Source: a virus. Taken from it: a DNA stretch of 34,653 nucleotides. Both the position numbers and the translations under genes were made by a program. The notes beneath the pieces were generated by a model. It was not told the DNA's origin. It did no database searches and saw nothing but the letters and a program-made list of their open reading frames with translations. This document shows positions 24,327-32,252 of this stretch, piece by piece. The stretch lies in IMG/VR virus record IMGVR_UViG_3300050821_001648, positions 1 to 34,653 of that record, one strand, 5' to 3'. Position 1 is the first letter of the stretch; each line of letters starts with the position of its first letter.

Positions 24327-24998
24327 TTACGCGGCGGCGTTCGAGAACGTGCAGCGCAGTCCGATATTCACCGCGGACGTATTGACGCCAGTAGTCGTCT
24401 CGAAATAGGTGATGTCGAAGAACCCGAACGGGTCCGACGCGCACGAGGTAAAGGCACCGGGGCTCGCGCCCGAAGTCGCCTTGCCGAGCCCGCCGATGCC
24501 GCCCGCGCTGAGCGCCTGCCACATGGGCTTCACGCTGGCCGACGGCACGTAGAAACCATCGGTCACACTGTTGCCGGTGTAGTTCTGGAAGGTGATGTCT
24601 GTCCAGAGACCAACGTAGCTGGTGATCGCCGCGTTGTAGAAGAAACACGACTGCGACACGATCGAAGGCGCAGCGCCGGTCAGGGCATAGGTGCTCTGAA
24701 GTGCAGCCGGGGTGCCATCGGCAGTGTCCGAAAAACACAGACCGATCGCGCCGGTCAGCGAGGTCGAAGGCGCCGTATCCAGGCAGATTTCGAGCTTGTG
24801 GATAATCGCGTTCGACGGGATGCGGATCAGCGGCAGGAAGTTGGTCGTCGGCATGTTGATAGGCGCAACACCGAAAGCGGTCAGCACCATCGCATTGCAC
24901 GAACCCCCCTGGCCGGCAGTCGTGCGGACTGCCGGGGTAGCTTCCAGGTTGGTGATGACCGTCGAGCGGCCGGAAGCGGGAACTACGGTATAAGCCAT
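24327..24998 (-). CDS. virion structural protein near capsid gene
   Basis: A 223-residue protein immediately downstream of the major capsid gene. It contains FLPLIRIPSNAIIHKLEICLD, a segment common in phage capsid-associated structural proteins where residues after IPSNA continue as a strand. Then come IGLCFSDTADGTPAAL, ALTGAAPSIVSQSCFFYN and FGFFDITYFETTTGVNTSAVNIGLRC. Several cysteines may be structural. Probably expressed with the capsid protein; decoration role inferred. Confidence 0.68.
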   Translation of the reverse strand: MAYTVVPASGRSTVITNLEATPAVRTTAGQGGSCNAMVLTAFGVAPINMPTTNFLPLIRIPSNAIIHKLEICLDTAPSTSLTGAIGLCFSDTADGTPAALQSTYALTGAAPSIVSQSCFFYNAAITSYVGLWTDITFQNYTGNSVTDGFYVPSASVKPMWQALSAGGIGGLGKATSGASPGAFTSCASDPFGFFDITYFETTTGVNTSAVNIGLRCTFSNAAA

Positions 24999-25009
24999 GC
25001 TGCTCTCCC

Positions 25010-25969
25010 TTACGGCGCCGTCGGATCGCTGCCGGTCGTGTCAGCAGCATTGATGCAGATGACCTTGCCAAGCTGGGTGCGCGTGGCACCCGCCGAGATC
25101 ATGCTGTACAACTGCCACGGCTGCGAGGTCAGGTCGATACGATTGTCCACGCGGGTCGTCATGTCGCGCCACAGGCCGAGATACATGCCGGACTTGACCC
25201 ACAGGGGGCACGCACGTAGGTTCGCGCCGTTGATGCTGGACGACAGCCGCTCCGAAACCACGACGGACGCGCCGCCGATACGCTCGATGCGGCCTTCCGT
25301 GACCACCGGGGTCTCGTTGTAGTCGTGCGAGATCATTTCGATCTGCTTCTTCAGGTCCGCATGTTGCTGCGAGCCCATGAGCAGAGTGCATTCCTCGCCG
25401 TCTTCGAGCGCCTGATAGTGCTCAAGGATGCGCATGGCCTCGACCACCTTCGGGTAGGTCATGCCCGTGCTCGACGCGGCGCCGAACGCCGAGGCCACCA
25501 GATAGGTGTTCGCGGTGTCAGTGCCGAGGCCAGGGAAACTCTCGGTCTGGTAGGACGAACTGTCAACACCAGTCGTGGCCGCGCCAAAGTAGGCAGCGAT
25601 CACGAGGTCGTCGAAGAAGCGGTTGCCCGCGGCAACCACGGCCTGATTGATGCCCCCCTTCGGATCGACGATCGTGCGCAGTTCGTCGAACGTATCGACC
25701 GGCACCGCGACATCGCGATCATTCGGGAAGACCCACCGACGGGTGTAATTCGGAAGCTGGAACTCGATCGGCGAGTAACGGCCAGCCGGCTGCTTGAACT
25801 CAAGGACACCGATCTGCTGGACCGGAGACGCGGCCTTGCCAACGTGCATACCGGAACTGATCCGGCTGCGGACCTTCGAGACCTTCTGCTGAAGGAGCAA
25901 TTCCAACAGGGTCGTGTACTGCACAGTAAGCAGTTCGACCTCGTAGGGGTTGTTGCCAATTGAAGTCAT
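25010..25969 (-). CDS. major capsid protein
   Basis: A 319-residue protein with a GAGGA ribosome site close to ATG 25969. Features of a phage capsid protein of the HK97-fold podovirus type include an N-terminal helix (EVELLTVQYTTLLELLLQQKVSKVRSRISSG), the RRWVFPNDRDVAVPVDTFDELRTIVDPKGGINQAVVAAGNRFFDDLVIAAYFGAATTG stretch, and ALEDGEECTLLMGSQQHADLKKQIE. It ends with the strand-rich RIDLTSQPWQLYSMISAGATRTQLGKVI segment. Its place, two genes after the scaffold with a 140-bp leader of its own, supports high expression. About 320 residues is a typical length for podovirus capsid proteins. Confidence 0.88.
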   Translation of the reverse strand: MTSIGNNPYEVELLTVQYTTLLELLLQQKVSKVRSRISSGMHVGKAASPVQQIGVLEFKQPAGRYSPIEFQLPNYTRRWVFPNDRDVAVPVDTFDELRTIVDPKGGINQAVVAAGNRFFDDLVIAAYFGAATTGVDSSSYQTESFPGLGTDTANTYLVASAFGAASSTGMTYPKVVEAMRILEHYQALEDGEECTLLMGSQQHADLKKQIEMISHDYNETPVVTEGRIERIGGASVVVSERLSSSINGANLRACPLWVKSGMYLGLWRDMTTRVDNRIDLTSQPWQLYSMISAGATRTQLGKVICINAADTTGSDPTAP

Positions 25970-26132
25970 AGCGTCCTCACGCGGTTAAACAGAACAAGGG
26001 TGCATCCGAGGCGGATGGCCTTATCCTCGCGAGAGGGGGCCGGCTAGTCGGGGCTCGTTGCTTGTCGGCCGAAACCGGGCGAGAGCGGTGCTTGGGCTAT
26101 GAGATGGTTTCAGGTTTTGGAAATGTCAAGGG
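25970..26132 (-). promoter_or_regulatory. leader/possible promoter region of the major capsid gene
   Basis: The only sizeable gap inside the structural operon (about 140 bp without a gene). On the minus strand a perfect TTGACA occurs at 26132-26127, overlapping the end of the upstream gene, but the best -10 candidates 17-21 nt downstream are weak (TCATAG or CATCTC). A short stem-loop, CATCCG-AGG-CGGATG, lies at 26003-26017. A boost of capsid transcription or a stabilised 5' leader is plausible; the evidence is sequence only. Confidence 0.4.
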
Positions 26133-26487
26133 GAATTTCACTCCCCTCGACGCCAGTATAGTCCGTACCGATGTCCAACTCGCGCTTCTGCCGCAGATTA
26201 TCTCGACGGAAAGCGAAGATCGCGGCATTGGTCTCGCCAAGCTCGCGCTGGTTCATGATATTGACGACGATCTGGTCATCCGTGCCAGAGTTGCGGAGCA
26301 GCAGGTTCTTGGCCACGCGCAGGGCTCGGAAGTTCTTGTTCGTCGGTACCGTTGTCGAGGCATAATCCGGGTCCTTCAGTTCCTCGGCAATCTCTCCCCA
26401 CTCCCGAGCCGTGACCCAGGCTGTAGACGAGATATCGGCGAGGATACCTGAGACCCGGAGCCAGCGCTTAATGTGGTCTGTAGCCAC
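26110..26487 (-). CDS. hypothetical protein between scaffold and capsid genes
   Basis: A 125-residue, helical, mildly basic protein (DHIKRWLRVSGILADISSTAWVTAREWGEIAEELKDP, then FRALRVAKNLLLRNSGTDDQIVVNIMNQRELGE and AAIFAFRRDNLRQKREL). It starts 2 nt after the scaffold stop on the same strand. No recognised family. Genes in this place often encode capsid cofactors or additional scaffolding factors, but there is no direct sign of that. Confidence 0.62.
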   Translation of the reverse strand: MATDHIKRWLRVSGILADISSTAWVTAREWGEIAEELKDPDYASTTVPTNKNFRALRVAKNLLLRNSGTDDQIVVNIMNQRELGETNAAIFAFRRDNLRQKRELDIGTDYTGVEGSEIPLDISKT

Positions 26488-26489
26488 CG

Positions 26490-27296
26490 TTAAGCAACTT
26501 TCGGAGCCTCAAAGACCCCGTTCGGGTTTTCCTTGGTGCGGCCGAAATTATCCGGCGCCTTCTGGAAGCCGCCCGGTGCCGCGGCGTCAGTGATGATTGC
26601 CCGCGACACGTCTTCGAGTTCCTTGAGCGCCGTAACATCACCGTCCATGATCTTCTTGGCGAAGGCCGCATCGCCCATCAGGGCATTGCGCTTGGTCAGC
26701 GCTGCTTCGCGGCTCATCGGGGTCGTCTGCATCTGCCCGCCTCCTGCCAGCAACGGCGCCTCGCCCATGCGGGAACCGAGAGTATGGCCGAACTCCATCG
26801 CCTTGTCAACACCCATCGCACCGACCAGGGCATCCACGGTCTCCTTCGGCAGCGCCAACTTCTCGAAGGCGTTGGCGGCAACCGCGGTGTTGGCCTCGTA
26901 CTTGTCGCCCCAGGTCGTCTTCAGCCGCGCCGTAGCCTGTTCGGTCGCTTCGCGCGCCGCGGTCTGCTGGGCAGTTTCCTCGGCGTGGCCACTAGCAAAC
27001 AGTCGCGTAGCGAGTTCGCGTGCCGTGGCCGGCGGCAGCTTCAAGTCCGTCGCGATCTGGCGCACCATCGCCACCGCGTCGGGATCAGGATCGCCGTCGC
27101 CATACTTGATGCCGTCGAAACTGTATTCAGTCGGGTTCCGCGCGCTCAGGATCGTGTCTGGCGACGGACGGGACTTCTCCAAGTTCTGGTAGGACTTGAA
27201 GATCGCCTGCGCCGCGTTGTCGCCGTCAAGCCGATCCCAGCCCTTCGCGACAAGTGCTGCGCGGGTATCGTTGTCAAGAGTGTCGTGCCACGCCAT
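26490..27296 (-). CDS. capsid scaffolding protein
   Basis: A 268-residue protein. ATG 27296 shares bases with the upstream stop (TGATG) and is preferred to a GTG one codon before. The N terminus (MAWHDTLDNDTRAALVAKGWDRLDGDNAAQAIFKSYQNLEKSRP) is typical of podovirus gp9-like scaffolds, which commonly start with a segment containing KGWxD and SYxNLEK. The rest is almost wholly helical and acidic, with a run rich in Ala, Glu and Gln (HAEETAQQTAAREATEQATARLKTTWG). It directs assembly of the capsid protein encoded two genes downstream. Confidence 0.85.
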   Translation of the reverse strand: MAWHDTLDNDTRAALVAKGWDRLDGDNAAQAIFKSYQNLEKSRPSPDTILSARNPTEYSFDGIKYGDGDPDPDAVAMVRQIATDLKLPPATARELATRLFASGHAEETAQQTAAREATEQATARLKTTWGDKYEANTAVAANAFEKLALPKETVDALVGAMGVDKAMEFGHTLGSRMGEAPLLAGGGQMQTTPMSREAALTKRNALMGDAAFAKKIMDGDVTALKELEDVSRAIITDAAAPGGFQKAPDNFGRTKENPNGVFEAPKVA

Positions 27297-27580
27297 CACT
27301 GGTCTCCATCAGTTCGTCGCACGATCGACTGACCGCGCCAAAGGGTGAACAACTCGTCTTCTGAGAGATGAAGATGCTGGGCGATACGCAACCACACGTC
27401 TCGTCGGCCAGCAGCCCGCCCCTGCAAGAACAAGTCTCCTTCAACTGGTGCCGGCTCGGTAGCATGACAGAACTCCGCAAGGTCTTGCCAGACCTCATCG
27501 GGGACACGGAGATAACATCGTCGAAGGTGGAGGATATCGACACTGTGGCCGAGCCTACTCAGAAACTTCGGGATTGGCAA
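27296..27580 (-). CDS. small hypothetical protein upstream of scaffold
   Basis: A 94-residue protein (PIPKFLSRLGHSVDILHLRRCYLRVPDEVWQDLAEFCHATEPAPVEGD and then a helical tail with WLRIAQHLHLSEDELFTLWRG). Slightly acidic, His-rich, no known motif. The end overlaps the scaffold gene start by one base and the beginning overlaps the preceding gene by 26 nt. Role unknown. Confidence 0.62.
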   Translation of the reverse strand: MPIPKFLSRLGHSVDILHLRRCYLRVPDEVWQDLAEFCHATEPAPVEGDLFLQGRAAGRRDVWLRIAQHLHLSEDELFTLWRGQSIVRRTDGDQ

Positions 27581-27782
27581 CGGCCAACTCCATCGGTTGA
27601 TAAAGCGCGCAGGCGCGTTCCGCCCGCTTCAGGCCGGGGCGCAAAAGCTGGATTTGCATCTGCGGGCCCTGCGGCGTCATCACCGGCACCATCATCGGCG
27701 TCGGCGGCGCGCCGTAGCACGTCACCGCGGTCAGGTCTTCCTTGACCGCCTCGGTGAACCGGCAGGTTCCGCAACGGGCCAT
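27555..27782 (-). CDS. small cysteine-containing protein
   Basis: A 75-residue protein from ATG 27782 (a much longer frame exists but overlaps the upstream gene, so this start is chosen). It begins MARCGTCRFTEAVKEDLTAVTCYG, with Cys4, Cys7 and Cys22 and a further Cys near 59, a spacing that could bind zinc. Similar short MxxCxxC proteins occur in phage head regions. No function assigned. Confidence 0.68.
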   Translation of the reverse strand: MARCGTCRFTEAVKEDLTAVTCYGAPPTPMMVPVMTPQGPQMQIQLLRPGLKRAERACALYQPMELAVANPEVSE

Positions 27783-28207
27783 CAGCCGATCCACTCGCCA
27801 GTCCAGAGCGCCTTGGCGACCATGATGGAGTTGCCGCGCTCGATATTGCTCTGGCGCTCGCCCTTGACGGCGCCGACCTTGCCCTGCGAAACGAGACCCT
27901 TTGGGGTCATCACAAAGCTTTCCTCGCGCTCCACGCCGGCTCGGTACAACTGCCCCTTGGGCGGCACCTGGGCGCGCATCCCGCCGGCAAGCGGGTCCTT
28001 GTGGAAATTGAGCAGCATCACGCCCTTGTGGCTCTCGTACCACTCGCGGCCGAGCGTCACTGCCGCGGTCTCCTGCGGTCCCGTCAACGGCTCAGTCTTC
28101 TTGCCTTGCTGGGGGATGTTTCGGGCCGAGATGAAGACCCGTTGTTCTTCTGGCTTCTCAATGAACTCGATCAGGAAGCCCCCGATCTTTTCCTCAAACG
28201 TATTCAC
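27782..28207 (-). CDS. small protein after the portal gene
   Basis: A 141-residue protein from GTG 28207, with an AGAGGA stretch upstream. Mixed alpha/beta: FEEKIGGFLIEFIEKPEEQRVFISARNIP, GREWYESHKGVMLLNFHKDP and then a region with RAGVEREESFVMTPKGLVSQGKVGAVKGE. It ends with a helix containing MVAKALWTGEWIG. No recognised domain. It follows the portal gene by 65 nt and has its own possible promoter. Confidence 0.62.
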   Translation of the reverse strand: MNTFEEKIGGFLIEFIEKPEEQRVFISARNIPQQGKKTEPLTGPQETAAVTLGREWYESHKGVMLLNFHKDPLAGGMRAQVPPKGQLYRAGVEREESFVMTPKGLVSQGKVGAVKGERQSNIERGNSIMVAKALWTGEWIG

Positions 28208-28242
28208 AGGCAGTTGTCCTCTCGGGCTGCGGTTCTAACCTA

Positions 28243-28269
28243 AGTGTACCTCTGGTACGGGAAAGTCAA
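28243..28269 (-). promoter_or_regulatory. possible promoter with internal palindrome
   Basis: On the minus strand, TTGACT (28269-28264) and TACACT (28248-28243) are 15 nt apart, a short but usable spacing for a sigma70-type promoter driving the genes from 28207. A palindrome, GTACC-TCT-GGTAC, lies at 28246-28258 between and partly over the -10 box. It could be a regulator site. Weak evidence. Confidence 0.35.
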
Positions 28270-28272
28270 GAG

Positions 28273-30081
28273 CTATTGGGCTCCGGGTTGGCCGAATGCC
28301 CGGCCGCCTGGGGCTGACTGCCCAGGCATCATAGGCATCGAACCCGTCGGTAGCCCCGACAATGCGCCGCCAGTATTGCCGCCTGTAGCCGCTTTCGTCT
28401 GGATCGCCTGGGCCTTGATGATCGCCGCCTTGCCTGGAAGTTCCTTGACTTGGTTCTCGCGCTCCGCAGCCTGGGCGCGGCCCTTGCGCTTTATCGCGAC
28501 CTTCTTCGGATCGGCCATCCATTCCGTCGGCACGAACCGCGCCTCGGCCATAGCGGGGAAGGCCACGTCAAAATCAAAGACATCCATGATCGAAGCGTCG
28601 CCAGTCTGCTGAGCCACGTTCTCGGCGAACTCAACTGTTTCCATGAAGCCCTGAATGCTCTGGCCCATCGCCGCCCGCGCCAGGGGGCCGCACCATACCG
28701 ACTGTGTATGGAACTCACCCTTGGCTTCCTTGAGCACCGGGGGCATCTCAGGCAGCAGCCGCAGGTCCGCGGCCACGTCAAGCTCACGTTCAATCATCGG
28801 CCCGAGGTATTCGCTGTACTGCCGCCCGAGCGGCGCCAGGAACATGCCACGCATATTGGCCTTGGCAACCGCTTGTCGCACCGTATCCTGGTTGCCGCCC
28901 TTGGTATCCTGAAACAGATCATTGAACAGGCTCACCAGGAAGGCGTCATCGACCGATACCTTGCTGGCCGCAAGCATTTCCTGCGTTACCTGGATCGTGC
29001 CGGTGTCAAGCGGCTGAGCCAACTTCGCGCCCTGGCCCGACAAGCCGCCGTAATTGAAAGCGTTGGGCTCGGTCTTGAGACTGACGAGGCCGTCATCGGC
29101 GATCAGATACGCCGGCTCTGCCGCCTTGTGCCCCTGGCGCAAAAACATCGCCTTCTCGGAGTTCAAGGTCTTCAGTTCCGGCAACACCATTTGCGCCGGG
29201 CCGCGGCCGTATTCTTCCTCCGGGGCCATGAGATAGGCGCCGCACGACCAAGGGAAGGTCCGATATCCGCCTTGCTCCATGATGCAGTAGCCGGCGACAC
29301 AGACGTAGACGCTAATCCACGGCTTCCCCTTCACCGGATGGAAAACCTGCATCGGATCGTACTCGGTATTGGGGAGCACGAATTGCAAGAAATCCCACAT
29401 GGTGTTATTGTCGCTCTTTTCGAGCGCCGCCTTGAGCACCACGGGCAGCTTGGTCGGCCATTTGCCGTAAGCCTGTCGTGCCGTCCAGCGGAAATGCCGG
29501 ACATAGCCATTTGGCCGGCCCTGATAGTTCCGCAGAACGTACATCTCGCCCGGTGAGGTACTGACATACCGCAAACCGCGGTGCGTCGGGCCGGGGTTGC
29601 TATCAAAAGCGTCGATATACATGCCCATGTTGCCGAAAACGCCGAGTTGCTGCCAGTTTTGCTGGTTTTGGCCGGTAAAATTGGCCCAACTGTCGTAACG
29701 GAGGTCCCACAGGGCCTTGGTTTTGGCCGCGTAATACTCGCGGACCTTGCGATCATTCCAAAGTTCGGGGTTCGAGCATTTCAAGTAAGACCAAAGCTGC
29801 GTCGCGGGCGAGACGATCGTGTCGCAGATCGCCATGAAGCGGTGGGAAGCGATCGAGCCCGCGGTGTCGATCTGAAATTCACTGTACTTTACGCCGGGGG
29901 CGCGATTATGACCGAAGGTGAAGGAGTTGCGATACTCGGGCCAGCACAGGGCGGCGCTTTCTTCCCACATTACTTCAAACTGGACCCTTCTGGTCCTCGC
30001 GGTACTAAAAAGGAGCATGAGCCATGCTACATATTTAGTCTCGTCGTCTGTCGATCCTACATAATTCAGGTCGTAAGACAT
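28273..30081 (-). CDS. portal (head-tail connector) protein
   Basis: A 602-residue protein, downstream of the terminase and nuclease genes and upstream of the scaffold: the usual portal place. Conserved-looking stretches are ARTRRVQFEVMWEESAALCWPEYRN near the N terminus, IDTAGSIASHRFMAICDTIVSPATQLW, GNMGMYIDAFD, RYVSTSPGEMYVLRN and GYRTFPWSCGAYLMAPEEEYGRGPAQMVLPELKTLN, the last being typical of the podovirus portal family. The C-terminal 60 residues are a basic helix followed by a Gly/Pro/Ala-rich tail. T7 gp8 has a similar size. The stop is followed 65 nt later by the next gene. Confidence 0.88.
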   Translation of the reverse strand: MSYDLNYVGSTDDETKYVAWLMLLFSTARTRRVQFEVMWEESAALCWPEYRNSFTFGHNRAPGVKYSEFQIDTAGSIASHRFMAICDTIVSPATQLWSYLKCSNPELWNDRKVREYYAAKTKALWDLRYDSWANFTGQNQQNWQQLGVFGNMGMYIDAFDSNPGPTHRGLRYVSTSPGEMYVLRNYQGRPNGYVRHFRWTARQAYGKWPTKLPVVLKAALEKSDNNTMWDFLQFVLPNTEYDPMQVFHPVKGKPWISVYVCVAGYCIMEQGGYRTFPWSCGAYLMAPEEEYGRGPAQMVLPELKTLNSEKAMFLRQGHKAAEPAYLIADDGLVSLKTEPNAFNYGGLSGQGAKLAQPLDTGTIQVTQEMLAASKVSVDDAFLVSLFNDLFQDTKGGNQDTVRQAVAKANMRGMFLAPLGRQYSEYLGPMIERELDVAADLRLLPEMPPVLKEAKGEFHTQSVWCGPLARAAMGQSIQGFMETVEFAENVAQQTGDASIMDVFDFDVAFPAMAEARFVPTEWMADPKKVAIKRKGRAQAAERENQVKELPGKAAIIKAQAIQTKAATGGNTGGALSGLPTGSMPMMPGQSAPGGRAFGQPGAQ

Positions 30082-30503
30082 CAGCGGAGACCATGTAAAT
30101 CTAGGTAAGCGATAATAGCTTCATGGATTGGCCGCTCGTGATAGCCAACGCCTGTGTTGCAGCCAACACACAGTAACCCGCGAACCTCGCCCGTCTCGTG
30201 ATTATGGTCAACGGATAGATTTCGACCCGGCGAAGGCGGCTGGTTGCAGATTGCGCACACCCCTCCTTGAGCCTGAAACATGGCGTCATAATCCTCAGGC
30301 GTAATCCCGTATTTTAGGCGTAACTGAGTTCGGCGGGCGCGCGCCTTAGCTTCTGTCGGATGCACTCTCGCCCAATGCCTCGCTGCGGCGCGGTCTTTAT
30401 CTCGGTTTTCCTCGCGCCAATCGCGGGTTGCCTGACGTTGCCTCTCAGCAAAATCAGGATCAGAAGCCCGTTTAGCCGCCATCCAGCGCTTGTGCCCTTT
30501 CAT
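30081..30503 (-). CDS. recombination endonuclease VII-like HNH nuclease
   Basis: A 140-residue protein. After a highly charged helical region (residues 1-62) comes the endonuclease VII domain: KYGITPEDYDAMFQAQGG, zinc cysteines C83/C86 and C112/C115, and the DHNH active site at 99-102, with LCVGCNTGVG. T4 gp49, the founder of the family, resolves branched DNA for packaging. Free-standing HNH/EndoVII genes near terminase are also sometimes mobile homing genes. Here it overlaps the portal start by one base and the upstream gene by 4 nt, so it is built into the operon. It may assist DNA packaging; inferred. Confidence 0.85.
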   Translation of the reverse strand: MKGHKRWMAAKRASDPDFAERQRQATRDWREENRDKDRAAARHWARVHPTEAKARARRTQLRLKYGITPEDYDAMFQAQGGVCAICNQPPSPGRNLSVDHNHETGEVRGLLCVGCNTGVGYHERPIHEAIIAYLDLHGLR

Positions 30504-30637
30504 TTCTTCTTCCCTTGGGCGCGTCTAGCTACAGAAAGCGCAATGGCGACCGCCTGCTTATGCGGGCGGCCGGCTGCCTGCTCGGTCTTGATGTTCTTGC
30601 CTACCGACGCCTTCGAGCCGGACTTGTCAAGTGGCAT
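30500..30637 (-). CDS. small basic conserved-type protein
   Basis: A 45-residue protein from ATG 30637 behind a GGAGGG ribosome site. It is rich in Lys and Ala, with KNIKTEQAAGRPHKQAVAIALSVARRAQGKKK, close to a pattern (KNIxxxxxxGRPxKQAxAIALSxA) found in many small phage and plasmid-like proteins. It ends in an ATGA overlap with the nuclease gene. Function unknown. Confidence 0.72.
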   Translation of the reverse strand: MPLDKSGSKASVGKNIKTEQAAGRPHKQAVAIALSVARRAQGKKK

Positions 30638-30752
30638 CTACCCTCCGAAAACTGATGCCGGCCGAGGTTACACACCCCGCCACAGTCCCGTCGGGACGCA
30701 TCCCGAAACCACAGTCAGACACCGGCTTGGGAAATATTGTTGCGCGGCCGGT
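30638..30752 (-). promoter_or_regulatory. noncoding gap after the large terminase gene
   Basis: A 115-bp gap without a protein-like frame. It holds two alternative stem-loops, GTCCCG-T-CGGGAC (30685-30697) and TCGGGA-CGCA-TCCCGA (30691-30706), and AATATTGTTGCG (30733-30744), which also occurs in the operator array at 33038-33049. No clear T-tract follows the stems, so this looks more like a control or attenuating site than an efficient terminator. Confidence 0.4.
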
Positions 30753-32252
30753 CTAACGCAAGGGCTTACCGGACCAAGGATTGATTATTGCGCCCGACAT
30801 CTCCCGGCGAGGCATTCCTTTCACATTCGGCCCGAGCGGCACCACCTTGGCGAACCGCCGCGCCATCCACCAGATGCGCGTCGCCGACATGAGGTCGTCG
30901 TTGACCTTGACGATCTTGCCCGTCGGGTCCCGGTGGTACATGCGATACTCGGACATCCACTGCGTCATCTGCATGGAGGTCTTGAACCGACCTTCGTGCA
31001 TTGCCGTGTCGAGGTCGAGGACGCCCGCCTCGGTCGAATAGCCGCCCGTTGTGAACTGCGCGTGCTCCAACAGCATCTTCAGCCCGTGGCTCCGGTAGAT
31101 TTGCGCGATCGGCTCGCCCGACATGTCCGCGACATTGCCATCGTGGGGCCATGCCACCGGAACGTTCGCCCCAATCCGCTTCATGGCCTCGGCGTGGAGC
31201 GTCGGGGAACCCTCCATCATCTTGACCTCGGCCAACAGATGCGCCGTATCGAGGTCTCGGTCCCAGGCGCCGAGCACCGCGGCGAAGGGGTGACTGGTGT
31301 TCGAGCCAGAGTGGGTGAAGTCCACCGCCCACAGCAGCGGCCAGTGAGCCGGGAGACGCAACTGGCCCTCGCGGAACTCGATACCAATGTTCCAGTGAGG
31401 TTCAAGAAGCTGATCGTCGGGGGTCGTGAACACACGCCCGCCGGCCAGATGCGGCGATCCTTCGCGCCGCGCCGGCCACTCGTGCCGCGGGTACGCGCTC
31501 AGGGTGCGCTCGATCATCTCAGGCGTCATGTGGCCGGCATCGGCAAGGGCCATCTGCACGTAGATACGAGCCTTGGCGAACTCCGGGTTCGGCTCAAGGT
31601 AGAGCTTGACGACCTCGGAATGCCCGAATAGGGGCGTGAAGGTCATCCACGAGATGCCGCCCGTGGTGATAAGACGGGCCTGCCCCTCGGTGTAAAGCTC
31701 TAGCGGGGGTTCCTCGTCGAACCAAATTCCGTGAAGGGTATCGCCTTGCCATATTCGGCGATCCTGCTCGTAGGATTTAAATCCAAGGTGGCTAACGCCT
31801 CCTGATACGTGACGAAGGTGAGCGGTGTCAAAAGCGTTTGCAGCGGATCGTGAAGCAGAAGGGTGCCCGATAATTGCCTCTTTGGGGAGAAATCCCGTCC
31901 CCATGAGATCATCCACGCCGGGCGGTCCAAAGAGCTTCGTTTGCGCGACATCTCGGACAAGGATACCCGACGGCCCCGCAGCCCACATTTTGACAGGACC
32001 GCTATTCTGGTCAAATCTCTTTCCCTTCCAGTTGTCAGGGTACACTCCGGTAAGGTGGCGAGATAGCTCAAACGCTCCCGTGTCAGATTTGCCAACACGA
32101 TTACCGGCGATAAGCAGACGCTCATTGAACTGAGAGCCATAATCCATGAACTCCTGCTGTTTTGGATAGGGATGGAAGTAGCGCCAAGCCTCGAACTGAC
32201 GCCGCTCGGTTGCCAGCTTGAGAAAGTCGTAAATTTCGTCGATGCTAGGCAA
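30753..32252 (-). CDS. terL: terminase large subunit
   Basis: A 499-residue protein. The ATPase core is visible: Walker A AGNRVGKS (residues 49-56), a downstream motif VKMWAAGPSG, and Walker B-type GIWFDEEPP with Asp179/Glu180. The nuclease half contains VDFTHSGSNTSHPFAAVLGAWDRD and a WPHDGNVADMSGEPIAQIY segment, as in podovirus terminases. The protein packages DNA through the portal. It overlaps the small-subunit gene by 8 nt. Length is in the usual range for podovirus large terminases. Confidence 0.93.
   Translation of the reverse strand: MPSIDEIYDFLKLATERRQFEAWRYFHPYPKQQEFMDYGSQFNERLLIAGNRVGKSDTGAFELSRHLTGVYPDNWKGKRFDQNSGPVKMWAAGPSGILVRDVAQTKLFGPPGVDDLMGTGFLPKEAIIGHPSASRSAANAFDTAHLRHVSGGVSHLGFKSYEQDRRIWQGDTLHGIWFDEEPPLELYTEGQARLITTGGISWMTFTPLFGHSEVVKLYLEPNPEFAKARIYVQMALADAGHMTPEMIERTLSAYPRHEWPARREGSPHLAGGRVFTTPDDQLLEPHWNIGIEFREGQLRLPAHWPLLWAVDFTHSGSNTSHPFAAVLGAWDRDLDTAHLLAEVKMMEGSPTLHAEAMKRIGANVPVAWPHDGNVADMSGEPIAQIYRSHGLKMLLEHAQFTTGGYSTEAGVLDLDTAMHEGRFKTSMQMTQWMSEYRMYHRDPTGKIVKVNDDLMSATRIWWMARRFAKVVPLGPNVKGMPRREMSGAIINPWSGKPLR

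Noticed and set aside
28450-29556. 368-codon plus-strand frame opposite the portal gene
   Set aside because: The portal frame is strongly protein-like; the opposite product is rich in Arg, His and Leu without motifs.
30360-31631. 423-codon plus-strand frame opposite terminase
   Set aside because: Lies antisense to the terminase large subunit and EndoVII genes, and its composition is shadow-like.
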